A stretch of DNA of 64,000 nt from Sarocladium kiliense (lineage: Eukaryota; Ascomycota; Sordariomycetes; Hypocreales; Sarocladiaceae), in NCBI GenBank assembly GCA_030734395.1, contig JAUZTG010000029.1:6510001-6574000 (forward strand). Reading direction: 5' to 3'. Within the stretch, counting starts at the first letter, position 1. Each line of letters opens with the position of its first letter. The notes under the pieces are model-generated. The model did no database searches, was not told where the DNA came from, and saw only the letters and a program-made list of their open reading frames with translations. A program made the position numbers and the translations under genes. This document shows, one piece after another, positions 35,101 through 47,137 of the stretch.

Positions 35101-36195
35101 TCACTTCGTCTTCTTGGTGTCATCGCCGTAAACACGGTCGTCGGAACCCTCCACCTCCTTGATCAGGTTCTCGACGGCCTTGGCCTCAGACTGCCACTTC
35201 TTGACAGACATCTTCTCCTTTTCGAACATCCACTCCTCAGGCATGCGGTAGGTGCCACCGAGACGGTCAAAGGCAGTGAAGAACTGGCCGTAGTTGACCT
35301 CGAAGCGAGAGTGGTGAAGGGAGTGGCAGGCAGCACCGTTGACAACGGGGTTGTTGCTGAGGTACTCGCCATCGTGGATGAGGATGGTCCAGAAGTTGAC
35401 GAAGACGAAGAAGAGGACGCTGACCCACTTCTTCATGGGGAAGAGGAAGGGGAAAATGTGGTATGGCAGACCCTGGAGACCACCGTCGATGGGATGGAAA
35501 GCGTAGCTGGCGAAGGGAGTGGGCATAATCCACTTGTGGTGAGCCTTGTGAAGGTGCTTGTAGACGCGAGGGTGGTGCAGGTAGCGGTGAATCCAGTAGA
35601 TGCAGAAGTCGCTGAAGACGATGAAGGCGGGGAACTGGAGGATGTCCCACCAGAAGCCGGGGCCCTCCTCGGTGGTGTCGTAGAGCTTGCTGTAGCCACG
35701 GACTTCGGCGAGGAAGATGGGGGCGTAGAGGATGGACATGATGGGCATGGACTTGTTGGCCTGGATGATCTCGAGCCAGACCTGGTTCTTGATGTACTTG
35801 GGGTGGTTGAGGGTGCGCTTGTCGAAGATGAACTGGTAGGACAGCGAGGAGAAGATGAAGTAGAGCAAAAGGCCGAACCACCTGGTGCCGTGTTAGTGAC
35901 TGAACGCGTTTGGGTATGGACTGGGAGCAGAGGAGACCTACCAGGTGATGAAGTACAAGCTCGTGAGCTGGCGAAGGGGATCATCTCGTGGGAATGAGCT
36001 CATGTAGGCAGCCTGAGAGGGCTCGAGGCTGAAGAGATGGGTTGAGGGCTTGTAGGTCCAAGCGGAGAAGGTCTGAGCCGTGCTGTTGGCATAAGCAGAG
36101 TCGGCGTAGTCGCTGGGAGCCGGACGAGCAGGCAAGAAGTATGACCACATGTAATCACCAATGAAGGTGTCTGTGATCTCGAGAACGATATCCAT
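35101..36195 (-). CDS. erg3: C-5 sterol desaturase (Erg3)
   Basis: ER membrane di-iron enzyme that introduces the C5-6 double bond of ergosterol. Exons 36195-35942 and 35881-35101 give 344 residues, as expected. The three histidine boxes of the fatty-acid-hydroxylase/sterol-desaturase family are present: HRYLHH, HKAHHK (with MPTPFASYAFHP after it) and HSLHHSRFEVNYGQF. Around them are four hydrophobic stretches, e.g. LTSLYFITWWFGLLLYFIF and KWVSVLFFVFVNFWTIL. The intron joins ITW to WFG in frame. The C-terminus is Lys-rich (DDTKKTK), which could act as an ER-retention signal. Some fungi have two Erg3 paralogues; this window holds one. Loss of this activity in fungi is known to alter azole response, but no defect is visible here. 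Confidence 0.95.
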
Positions 36196-38318
36196 GGCGG
36201 GCGGTGTTGTGCGATCGCAGTCGCGTCTTCGGAGGGAGTGTAGGTGTGGGTTGTCGCAAGCCCGGTAGGGGTCCAAATCCGTAGGAGGTTCTGGTCGTGT
36301 ACAAGAGAAGAGGAGGGAATGTCGCGACCCAAGGAGCTTCGGAGGAATTGTAGGTCGAATGAATCCTCGGAGGTGGGATGGCGAGGAGGAGGTAGAAAAG
36401 GAAAAGATGGGAATGTTCTCCTGTCGGGGGTGGATGGGCGCGCAAATAGGAAAAGATGCAGCGGCGAGGACGGGAGAAAGAAAAAAAAACTGGGGATGGA
36501 TCCGTCCGTTGGAGGAAGCTGTTCAGGGGCTTTGCGGTTCCAGCGAGGGTGGCGGCGGGGTCAGGTCGCCTTCACGTCCTGCACGTATAGTGGAATGAGT
36601 GAGAGATTGTAGCTTATGCTCGGTGGTGACGGAGTCTAGTAAACGGCCGGGTTTGGCAGCGTCGGGGCTGGTACCTGGATCTCAGGGATGAAAGGTGAGA
36701 GGATCTGCTATGCCATGCAATGCAGGTTGGGCATGCTTCATCCTTTATTGAAACGAGTCAATTCACCGATTACCTGGACCCTTGCGCATCAACCAAATCC
36801 CGACAGAGCGAGTCGATGACAGCCCAGCGGAGAGAAGCAAGCAACCCTCAGACGCGGTCCCGTCGTCACCGGCAAATTCGATCTGGAAGTGGCACGATGC
36901 GGACCAGCTCGGCTCCGGCGCACATTCGCATGCAATCAACTTACCAACCAACCAACCAGTTGGAGTTCAGACCACCAATGCGCCCACCCACTTCTCCTCA
37001 CCCACTCGCCATCCGGGTCACTGCCACACACCCGAAAGAACGGTGACGAACCGTCCAAACTGCGAAAGGCAACGCTCAGCGAACAGCGAGACAGGAGCGC
37101 CAATTGTCAAAATTGGATTTTTGGGTTGGAGGGGGGGTCTGGCCCGTATTCGGGTTCGAACCCGGGTAGTGCAGCGATTGGTCGATCGATGCGCACGGGG
37201 TGGGGACCTGCGTTTCGCCAGGGGGAGGAGGGGGTCCGCAATCTGCCCGATCGGGCACATTCCAGCAACAGGCAGCTAGCTGCAGTGGTCGGTCAGTCAA
37301 CATGGCAGCTGCCCACCTAAAATAAAAAACTGGAGTCGTTCGCTGTAATTTCACCGATGTCGCCCGTTCTGCTGGCACGGCACTGCAGACAGACGGATTT
37401 TGACACAGCAGCACCACGGCACAAAACAGCACGATGATGAGCACATGAGTCCACTGCTAGCACCGGCCCACAGGATCGTCTAGTGTCATCACGCGGCGTC
37501 ACATGGTGGCCTGATGAGATTGATAAAAACGCTTGGCGCTCGGGGCAAGGGTTTCCTCGTATGATTCAGGGACCTGCACATCGAAGGAAAGGGGCTGGCT
37601 TCTGGAAATCCCGGTTCCTGTCTGAAGCTTGCAGCGAGTGTGTAGGAAGGATCCTGTTTTCTACAGTGCTATGTCTCTCGTGACTCGACGTGCCTTTTGA
37701 TCACAAAGCGCGTGCCCATGCCAGACGTGGCCAAGACCGCGAGACTTCTTTTATATGTTGAATGAGCTTTATGCTGATACTTCGATGGTCTGTCTTGATG
37801 CACGTGAGCTCCTGCGTGTCATCCGATGCAAGGTTCGCTTCGACTCACCTTGAAGCTAAACAATGAGGATCTACGAGGCCCGGTTATCCACATTCGCATA
37901 TCGATATACAAAGTACCCTCGACTTGTGAAGGTAGCATAAGTTGTGTCATATAACACAGAGGAAGGCATATTCTTTTTTTTTCTTTCTGGTATCATATTT
38001 GAAAAAACAATTATCTCGCACGTATATGACACGCAAGCCAACATTTGGCATTACTTTACGACTACAATTTGATGGTAAGTTTGGGCGAGATACTAATTTG
38101 AAACAAGTCAAGGATCCATCTTTAGGGTAGGCAAAAACCCGACATTCCGGCCCTTACCCGAGGACCCTGATCCAGGTCCCGAACCTTGGTGGAAGCGGTC
38201 CCCAACCTGTTATAAAGTATGCACTTTTCCCCATCGATCGACTCTTCGATGCAAACAGCGCATCATAACAGGCTGTAGGGTTTTATAAATAATGGTGGAA
38301 ACGTGAATACTATAAAGT
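36196..38318. other. Intergenic 2.1 kb between ERG3 and the P450
   Basis: No convincing gene. Noted items are an ACCA run at 36943-36959 and a perfect 14-bp palindrome CGGGTTCGAACCCG at 37151-37164. The ERG3 promoter is expected in the first part. Open frames up to 165 codons are of low quality and overlap on both strands. Confidence 0.5.
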
Positions 38319-40129
38319 CTACGACTTTCGTGGAGTATAAAAGATCATCAGGGGTTTCTTTTCCCAATTGAAGAATGCCTTTGCCTCAGCAGCCCACCAC
38401 TGAGACGACGGATCCATCCTCATGTCATAATTGAAGATAATCTTCGAAGTGATGAGACGTAACTCAGCATACGCTAGACTGTAGTAAACACGTGTTAGAG
38501 GTTAGTCGGTAGATAAACGGGCTGAGAATGCCTGAGCACGACATCACATTGGGGCGACGTACTTGATTCCCAAGCAGGCTCTAGGCCCGACAGAAAAAGG
38601 TATGAAGGCTGAAGTCCTGTTGTCATGCTCAAATCTCTTATCTCCGAGCCATCGTTCAGGGGCGAACTCTTCCGGAGATGTCCAATGCACTGGATCATGG
38701 TGAACACCCCAATAGTGTAAACTGACGTCCGTCTGATGTTCATGTTAGATTCCCCCGCCAATATTATACCAGAAGCAAAGAATCAGGGCAACTCACTCCA
38801 GGGGGGAGATAATGTCCATCAAGGGCATCACCGTTCTCATTGATGACCCTCGTAGTGTGGCCGGGCGCCGGGGGCATCATTCGAAGACTTTCATTGATGA
38901 CAGCGTCGAGGTACTTGAGCGGAAGCACAGAGGTAAAGTCGATCTCATCGGCACTCTGGAAGGATTGACGAACTTCTGCTTGCAGTTTGGCAAGAACCTG
39001 TGGGTGGGTGCACAGGAAAAATGTCACAGCTGCTAAACCAGTGGCCGTGGTCTCAGATCCAGCGATGACGAGGACGTTTGCGTTGGCTTTGATCTCTTCT
39101 AATGTTAGTGGTTCCTGTTTCACTCTGGTCAGGTACATCCTTGTATTTGTAGATCATGGCAGAATGATCTTACGCACCTCTCCAGAGGTTGATCTTGTCA
39201 TGGCATCCATAAAGTCGGGCCGGGTTGTCTGCAGTTCTAGTCTCTGATCGACTTTTTGAGACGTCATCATGTAATGTTCCTTGGCCTTTCGACGTAACCT
39301 CTCCGGGATGACGTATTTCAAGAGAGGTTGGATTAATGGGAAGCGCTGGAGCTCGGCACCGACGGCGATCATCTTGAGGGCTTCAAATAGCATCGAGATC
39401 CAAGGGTGATACGAAGCCGTGGAGAGGCCATGAAAGGATTCACCGAACGATAGATCACCGATGATATCGAAAGTGATCCAGTTGAACCACGCTGTCATGT
39501 CTATGGCAGCATTGTTCTCGACGCTGTATTTGCCGATCTGATCCACGAGCAGGTCGACATAAGCCATGATGATCGACTGCTGCTGACGCATGGCTTGGGC
39601 TGAAAACCCACCCGAAAGCTTCTTCCTGTATCTCGTGTGGTTCTCTCGCGTGACACCGATGATTGCATTCCGCGTGGGACCAAATGTGCGCTCATCCTTC
39701 TCGTGGATGCCGGCGCCGCCCTTCCGGAACCCAGCGAAGTGGCGCCAGACATTCGGGTCAGCAATATCAACCCAATTCGGTCCGAGTCGAACGATGGGGC
39801 CGTACTTTTGGTGTAGCTCCAGATTCTTGTGGCCTGAGTTGCCGGCGATATTCATCAGAGCACCGGGTATGTCAGAGATGGCCCATAGCTTCGGGCCGGG
39901 GAACGAGCTGAGTGGGTGGAAGTAGAGAAGGTAGATAATGTTCCAGAGATAGTAGCCCACAGCCTGAGTTTATATCAATCAGAAGGAAGACTTAGGAGAC
40001 CGAGCCTTTTGTGTGTCTTTGTCTTACCAAGACTAACAACATCACCGGGATACCGGCGATAGCATGTTCCCGTAGAAAGGCGCCGATGATCGACGGTCCT
40101 GCCAGGAAGGGGTTTGACAGGACAGCCAT
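38319..40129 (-). CDS. Cytochrome P450 monooxygenase
   Basis: Haem-thiolate oxygenase anchored in the ER. Exons 40129-40028, 39963-39178, 39114-38797, 38732-38563 and 38478-38319 give 511 residues. The N-terminus carries a hydrophobic anchor (GIPVMLLVLAVGYYLW across intron 1) and the proline hinge HPLSSFPGPKLW. The I-helix oxygen motif is AGSETTAT, the K-helix ExxR is ESLR, and the haem loop is FSVGPRACLGIN with its cysteine ligand; the last intron interrupts the haem loop just after GI. The sequence style resembles fungal CYP65/isotrichodermin-hydroxylase-like P450s, common in secondary metabolism, but no substrate can be assigned. A minus-strand TATATAA lies about 200 bases upstream (40327-40333). 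An MFS transporter follows upstream on the same strand. Confidence 0.92.
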
Positions 40130-41292
40130 CGCCAACGATACGAATAGTTGATTCAAACTTATGGGCGTACGGCATGTGGGAGGGAACACGGATGATACTT
40201 GAGTGCCCCTAGGCGATCAGTCCTGAGTTTCAAGACAGGTTGAAGTGATGTCGCTATTAAAGCAGATCTCGTGTGAATTAAAGCAGTGAAGCTGAAGTGG
40301 TGCCAGCCGCGCGTTTGAAGCACACTTATATACCCCACGTCTTGAAGGTGTCTCCAAGAACCCAAGGTATCTAACACAAGCACTACTTCCTCAGCTGTGA
40401 GCGGAAGTCGGGTTTCGACTAACATTTCTATTCGTTCATTGCTACTGGCGCCGAAAGTCAACGTAACCGGGAAACCCGAGGGCGGGGGTCGTGAGGTTAC
40501 TCGAATATCCTGGGTAGGGCGAAACAAACCCAAGATCTCTTTGGCATCATCACCGGATCTCCGGCTCTGCTCATCTACGAAGCTCCATTCAGATTCCATA
40601 TGCTCGACTAGAAATCACCCCATCGGCCCCTCCCCCGCACGGAAGGGATTGGAGAAAGTGGGCGGCCGCAGAGCCTGGAGCCGGGCCAACCCACCTTTCG
40701 AGGCAGCATCAGCACCATCACACTCTGTGCTCTACATTAAAGGTATTTCAGGCATTATTTGGATTTACCCTTCCGGAAATAGATGGATAGCCGGCTGTTC
40801 CGGATGCGTCTAGCTCTTCGACGCGTGTTCCAAGTCGGATATTCCGAGGATCAGGTGGCACATCATTTACAAAGTTATACGCGATTCATCACATGCATTA
40901 CTGCGCAAAGCTTCATAGATAAGGCACTAGCTATGCCATATGGGCGACTTCTGAATTGCGTGTACCTGGGGCCTGGACCGCGAGGCTAGATCCTCAGGCT
41001 ACGACACGGGGACCAGATCGTTGAGTTGAGACTTGTCCAGAGATCTGTCTTCTCACTTTAATAGAGACAAAGACTGTCCATGCTTCCTAAGAGAGTCTCT
41101 TGAGGTTAAAGCTCGTCTTTAATAAACGCGTGTAAATCATCAAACACATTGATGAATATACGTTTCCCACTCTGGGTTCGCTCAGAGGGCTTTCAAACAT
41201 GAAGTAATGAGTCCGTGTACGATTAAACTAGGGCAAGACGCTAGATCCCTGAGAAACTTGGAGAAATTCAAGCTTGTCCGCATCTTGCCTCC
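40130..41292. other. Intergenic: P450 promoter and MFS 3' flank, weak small ORF
   Basis: Contains a 146-codon minus-strand frame (40159-40599) starting with ATG and beginning MESEWSFVDEQSRR. It looks protein-like for its first ~100 codons but matches nothing I know. A TATATAA on the same strand, well placed for the P450, falls inside it, so it may be chance. The rest holds nothing recognisable. Confidence 0.45.
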
Positions 41293-43170
41293 TTAATTGT
41301 AGGTCTCTCCATGGCCATTGAGAAGCAACAGCCTCTTGGTTCGACGAGTGATCCACGGTCCAAGGAAGTAAAGCGGCAGAGGGAGGATCAGACACCCCCA
41401 TTGAATGCCCGCCATCTCGTAAAACATGTTGTCTACTCCCGCCAAGTCCATCCAGTCAACGCCTCTCAAGGACACTCCGAAAGCAACCACGTTCTTGCAA
41501 CAGTTGACGAGCACCAGGATCTCTCCAGCCACCTCAGCGTATGAATCCACAACATAGGACAGCATCACTGCAGGCACAAGGGCCAAGCCCGCGGTAGCCA
41601 TGGCGGCACCAATGGCAGGATACACGTAGTATTGCTCGCGTGACGCAGTGTATCCGAAGATAACAAGCCCGACGGGGCAGATCAGGAAGGGCACGATCAT
41701 CATCGGCAGACGATGCTCCGGAACGTGTCTGTCATTGTTCCGCTTCCTGATCCAGAGCGAGAGTTTGTCTGTTAGGACGCCGGCAATGGGCCACGCAACG
41801 ATGATTCCAACGAAGCTAGAGAAAGTGAAAAGACCTAGATCCGAAGAGGAAAACAGGTATGGAGGTGACCCGAAGATTATGGGATTGAGCGTAGACATGG
41901 CCACAACACTATCACTACAGTTAGCGAAGAACAGCAACACTGTCGGCGGTGAACTTGAGGTCTCCAAAAGAGCGCCATTAGTCAATGCCGTGGTTAGCTT
42001 ACCCTCCCAATACCGCACCAAACGTCAAAGAGGCAACGATGGCGCCGGGAACCATTAGCAGAGGCAGTGGCAGGACAAAGAGGTAGGCGAAGTGCTTGAG
42101 AAGACCGCGCTCCCGGGCTGCTTTTGTGAGACCAAATTTGAAAAGGTCCGCAAAATGCTGCTTGTAGTTGAACGTTTCCCGGTGGATCACCTGGGAAGAT
42201 GTCGTTGTCGGCAACCTCTCAAGCCTTTCCTCCTCTGTCTTTCCAGACTCGTTTGCTTCATTCGTAGTGATCTCATTGTCAGACTCATGGATAGTTTCTG
42301 GCAGAAGGAAGACGATAGCGACAATGTTTACGGCTAGCATGATCGCCGAGAGGATGAAGAACCAGCGCCATCCTGCGGCGTTGATGAGGTATCCAGCGAC
42401 CAACGGACCGACTTGTGATCCGGCGGACAACGAGGCGGCGAATGTAGCCATGGCAGCTGCGTAGTCTCTTTCGTAGAACATATCTTTCTTCGGTCAGGTC
42501 ATGGTAGAACCGGGGTCAAGGGTAACCCATTTGATTGAAGAATGAAAAGGCCTTACCAGCGATCATGCTAGGAGCCAGCGACTCCACGCATCCAGCACCT
42601 GCATCAGGTCTTAGCCATCCCCCTTGAATATACCCGATTGTGAAGTCTGGGAAACGCACCAAAGTTGGCAAAGATGCGAGCAGCAAGCAGCTCGTTGAAT
42701 GTCTTGGCTTCAATGCTCCAGACCACACCAGCAAAGAACCACAAGATGGCCACTATGCAGGCCGCTCTCTTTCCAAAGCAGAACGCCAGGGGCATCCAGA
42801 ACAAGTTAGCAAGGCCCTGCGTCAAGACACACCATAGGATGATTTTCGATACTTCAGTGATTGGGACATGGAACGTCTCGGCAACACTTGCAAAGCCGGT
42901 TGCGATACCTGACTGGAAGAATTGGAAGAAGCTAGCATTAGCTACTACATTATCGGAAATGCGTGGAAACCAGAGTCATCTTGCCAGGAGGGCCAAGACT
43001 TACAGTGTACCAATTAGACATGAGAACAAAGAAGTTGAGCGAGAAGAGAGCCGCCCATCGGATAGATGTCGGGAAGTGCTGTTGCTATTAGAATATACAC
43101 TAGCCGGACTGTCTTCCCTCCATTTCAGCAAGAGGCGACGTACTCTTGGATTCACAGCCTGCATTGCCAT
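41293..43170 (-). CDS. MFS transporter, DHA1-like multidrug/metabolite type
   Basis: Membrane exporter or importer with about 12 hydrophobic segments. Exons 43170-43144, 43078-43004, 42912-42660, 42598-42557, 42483-42003 and 41914-41293 give 499 residues. MFS landmarks are FANFGAGCVESLAPSMIADMF (restored across two introns), ERDYAAAMATFAASLSAGSQVGPLVAGYL (the antiporter-type stretch of helix 5), GWRWFFILSAIM and, in the second half, AWPIAGVLTDKLS. A long acidic loop (about residues 205-255) separates the halves. The first exon encodes only nine residues (MAMQAVNPR); relatives usually have 40-80 hydrophilic residues before the NPRNFP-like motif, and the frame is open upstream without an ATG, so an earlier start exon may be missing. 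It lies next to the P450 on the same strand and may handle its product. Confidence 0.87.
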
Positions 43171-43906
43171 TGGAAGAGTATGGTCAAGGTTGCTCTCTCT
43201 AGATTGTGATATGAAATGATCTGTAGTCAGATTTGCGAGGTCTCGAAACCAGGAAAACCTTGGTTTGAGCAAGAAATGGCCACCCCATGTTTATAAGTAC
43301 AAGACAATGAGAGCAATAGCACTGAACATCCGGCCTTTCCGCGTCGACCTCCGCCTCGTGATAGCGTCATTCCAACAGATAGCTCTCGGAAGCGCGAACC
43401 TATAGTCTGCGGTTCTCGGATACGCATCCGAAAGACCTGTGAGCCAGCGCACCAGCCTACGGTTGAGAGGCAGGGGCGGACGTTATCAGCTTCGACTAAA
43501 CATGCGCTGCGCTGCGCCCACTTCCCGAGATTACCCCAACTTCTTACCCCAACCCCATGGGCAAGCTCCATTAGACCGGCTTGCTTTCAGCTAACGCTGC
43601 TTGACTTGCGCATGATTCGGATCTCATGGTAATCTTACGTGATAGTGCTACAATGGCCGGGCGGAGTCAAGGCACAGTCTACCAGCTCGTTTGTATGCGG
43701 AGTCTATAAAGACAACTTGAGCTTGGGCACGAGTGATCCTCTTTCGTGGCTCGGCGATTGCGCATGTTGAACATTGATCGATCCAGCCCTAACAGCCTAA
43801 ACATAGTCACGATAGGACTTTCTGATAAGGCTCATCACCCTTCTATAAGTGCGATTGATGAGACATTCGAGTATAGTAACATGACGTGTATCATCAAAGG
43901 GTTTAC
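43171..43906. other. Intergenic: MFS upstream region
   Basis: 735 bases without a recognised gene. It includes the presumed MFS promoter, possibly a missed first exon, and short stretches such as CTGCGCTGCGC near 43506. Confidence 0.5.
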
Positions 43907-44311
43907 TCAATGACAAAAACCCCCATTGTCCCTAGACCCTTCAAACGCCAATACACAACAAGCCGTACCACCCTCAGATCTGCACAAACCGCTTGATGCC
44001 CGGCCTAGGTGTCTTACACAGGAAGATGGCTTCGGCTCCCAGTCCTGAACGCGCTTGTCCAGTTCGTTATCAATAATGTCCTTTGGGGTGCGTGGATGGT
44101 GGTAGTCAACGATGAACGTCTCCACCAAAAGATCATGCTACAGAATTTCGTAGTAGTCTGACAAGGCGCGGATGAAGGCATCCCGGTTATACACCATAGC
44201 GAGGGCTAGTAGGTGGTGGAAGCGGGATGCTTGAAAGGTGTTGGACGGAAGAGAGGGAGATGAGTGACGCTGAAGTGAGACGCAGTTGGGTATTTTGAAC
44301 TGGATAGCATG
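43907..44311 (-). pseudogene. Decayed coding fragment with an in-frame stop
   Basis: One minus-strand frame reads protein-like for 57 codons (44311-44141), meets TAG at 44138-44140, and continues in the same frame for another 76 codons to 43907. The text on both sides looks like real protein: SRFHHLLALAMVYNRDAFI and RALSDYYEIL before the stop; LLVETFIVDYHHPRTPKDII and NELDKRVQDWEPKPSSC after it. No intron with usable ends removes the stop. I do not recognise the family. It is probably the remnant of a lost gene next to the P450-MFS pair; a sequencing error or a fortuitous frame are the alternatives. Confidence 0.4.
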
Positions 44312-47137
44312 TCAAGAAGCCAGAGCAAACAATATCCAATGTGTTATTCCAGCATCGAGACTTTCAGTGTGTCGGTAGATGAAAGACCAAAGGCAGTGTC
44401 CTCGCTAGTGTTACAACAATTCTGGCTCAGCCTTGTGTCCATATAATGTCCTTTGATCGAGTCCTAACTTCAGCTTGCAGCGCCAGGGCAGATTGTGCAA
44501 ATGCAAAGCCAGCCTTCTCTCAGCTGCCTCTGAAGAAATTTTCGTACGGATTCCTAACAGCCAGGACCGAAAGCCCAGCAAGTGAGTCCATGGACTGACC
44601 GCCACTCATTCATGACAACGTCCTAAGCTCTAGACCAAGCGGTGAACGGAAAGCATGTGTACATGAAACGCGACATCATCAATGTGAGTTTGCCACCTAT
44701 AGAGAGTCTTCACTTTGCATGAACGAACAAGAGGAGGGGGAGAGCCCGGAGCTGAAAGAAGTATCGGGAGAAGTGTCAAGGTTTGGGGAAGAAGCCGATG
44801 TTGTGAAACAGGTCACACAGAGGAAACAAGACAATCACATGCGGGAAAGGGATTCGATGTGTTGGCTGAGTGAGGCAGCGGGTCTAAGACCAACACCAAG
44901 TGTGGATGGAAGGCCGAGCGGGGTCGGTGAGAAGGGTAAGTGAGATTGGAAGAGAAACGTGGATGATGGATATTGAAGAAAAGAGCGAAAAGAGGGTGTG
45001 CAGAGTCCCGCAGGGTTCGGAAGAGGACGAAAATGGGGCGATGGATGCAGGTGACATGACGTGTGTGAGTTAAGGTGCATATGCATATCTGAGTCTTTTA
45101 TCGATATGTGTGAGGAGCAGTAACCCTAGGAGCCCGCGTGCGTATGGTCAGTCAGTCAGTAAGTCAGTCATCGTGAAGTGGCATGGCGGGTGTTTGGTTT
45201 GATGGGCACTGTGCCGTGGAGGTAGGCGAGGTACCGAATGGAGATGGATGCCGTGGATGGATGCAGGGTTCAGGTTCGCGCACGGTTCCGAGATGTACCT
45301 GTGGAGAGGCTGGGTACGTACGGGAGGTACTGTGCTTGGCCCTGGCTTGCTGGGGGAGATGCAGACTGGGATCAAGGGACGATGGATGGGGTGTGGGTTC
45401 AGGTACCTTTTGCTACGGGGCGTGGAGATGGGACCGAGCTTCACGTGAGTTGGGGAGAACCCATTGGTACCAGGACGAAGTACTTACTTGCGGTATCTTA
45501 TGCAGGAGCAGTACCGCAGTACCTCGGATTGATGGAAACGGCTGACGACATGCTGTGTGGTGATACTGGCAGCCTGCTGTCGTGCCCCTCCTGTCTTCTC
45601 TGTTGTGGCTGGTGGTCGATGCGGTGGAACGTGGTTTCTGGCAGCGACGGTATGCGGTCACTGCACGGAGCTGCCGCACCCAGCCTCATCTCGAGGGCGT
45701 GCGCTTTCTGACTCGAAGGGTGTGTGGCTGACAATGACCTCCAGCCTCGTGGGCGTGCAGTGGGCCCGTGCAGCTCTTCTGGTCCGTGCCCTGCGCCGCC
45801 TTGTCCACCATCGTGTCCACCCATCCACACGCGCCACACTCACTACTGCTGCCAGGCAGTTACAACACCAGTAGCTGCAGCAAGCAGGGGGTTCGATGAG
45901 GGGACAGCCCGACCAGAGTGAGGAGGGAACTGGGGGCTCCACCACCCTTCCGCCCATCCATCCCAACGGCCCTTGTCCTTCAGTGGTAAGGTGGGAGAAG
46001 ACAGTGACAGTAGGCCCCTAATCCCGTGTTCTGCTCAGCTTCCATCGCCCACCGAACTGCACTGAACTGCAATGCGTGCATCTCACGCTCTCACTCACTC
46101 ACCCGCACACCTCCTCCTCTCCTCCCACCCGCACACGCCTCACCCAGGGCATCCATCCCAATACCCACACCACCACCACCATGTCCTTGCCAATCCAAGC
46201 GCCAACTTCCGTTCCGGCTGCAGACTCTCTCTACCTTCTCTCACACTCTTTTTTTCCCTACCTAGTCTACGAGGAGGCACGACACACAATTCCCTCCCTA
46301 CGCACGCCAATTGGAGAGAGGCACGGTACGAGACGTCAAAACTCCCCTAACCCACAACCTCCCTCCTTCTTGCTTCTCCACTGCCCACCAACTCCAGCCC
46401 AAGGTTCCAAACCCACGCACGCCCGCTGTTACGCGCCAGTCAACACCCGGCGCCGGCTTCTTCTTCCTCTTCCAGCCCTTTTTCCCTTTTCCCTTTCCTT
46501 CCTTCTCCCCTGCCTCGCCTCGTTCTCCTCCTCCTCCACATCATCGTCACCCTTCTCTACCTTTTTTCTCTCTGACGCCATCTCCTCCACAGCAAATCCT
46601 CACCACAAATCGAAGCTCGCGCCAGCTTTGCCTTAGTTCGTTATAATTTCTCGACGACCACCTTTCGAACCCAGTCACAGTTCGTCTGCTGTCCCCAGTC
46701 GTCTGCCTACCCCCTGCTCACCGCATACGATCCCCAGACTCGAGTCTGTGAAGCTTCACCTCCATCGGCTTGCGCATTGGCGACAGGAAATAAAAGCAGG
46801 CATTGTCCGACCAGAACCAACAACACTCCACCAAGAGTTGTTGCTTGCGTCTGCGCGCCCTCCGGCCGGTGTCGAAAATCACGGGCCCGTGCTTGCACCA
46901 TCCAAGCAACCGTCTCGTCACACCCGAGCAACCTAAAAAGAGGAAACCTTTTCCTTGCTTACGACCGCGCCAACTCAAAATCGCGAATCCATTGTAACTT
47001 TGACGCCTGCCGACTAGAATAAGAGGATTTCTGTGGTTCCCTCGCCTGTCAACACGCGCGCGACCATCTTTCCTACATCATCAGCCAGCATCCATTGATC
47101 ATTAGCATCCTTGCGCAATCATCGTTCCATCGACATC
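44312..47137. other. Gene-free stretch and long leader upstream of Tup1
   Basis: 2.8 kb without a confident gene. It contains a GTCA microsatellite (45147-45170). The last ~1.1 kb (46.0-47.1 kb) is pyrimidine-rich with CTCTCACTCACTC-type runs, which fits a long promoter and leader for the Tup1/RcoA gene. Overlapping frames up to 186 codons there are low-complexity. Confidence 0.55.
45147..45170 (+). repeat. GTCA microsatellite
   Basis: Five GTCA units, interrupted once by a GTAA, in non-coding DNA. Confidence 0.8.

Noticed and set aside
34992..36000. Long plus-strand frame (305 codons) across ERG3
   Set aside because: It is the antisense of the ERG3 coding exon and has the Val/Glu/Asp-rich look of a mirror frame.
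37130..37185. tRNA candidate: GGTTCGAACCC looks like a T-arm / B box
   Set aside because: The palindrome CGGGTTCGAACCCG is there, but no acceptor stem, D-arm or A box can be paired at the right distance on either strand.
46076..46636. 186-codon plus-strand frame before Tup1
   Set aside because: Made of His/Pro/Ser/Thr and Ser/Phe runs from CT-rich DNA, with equally long frames in the other two phases.
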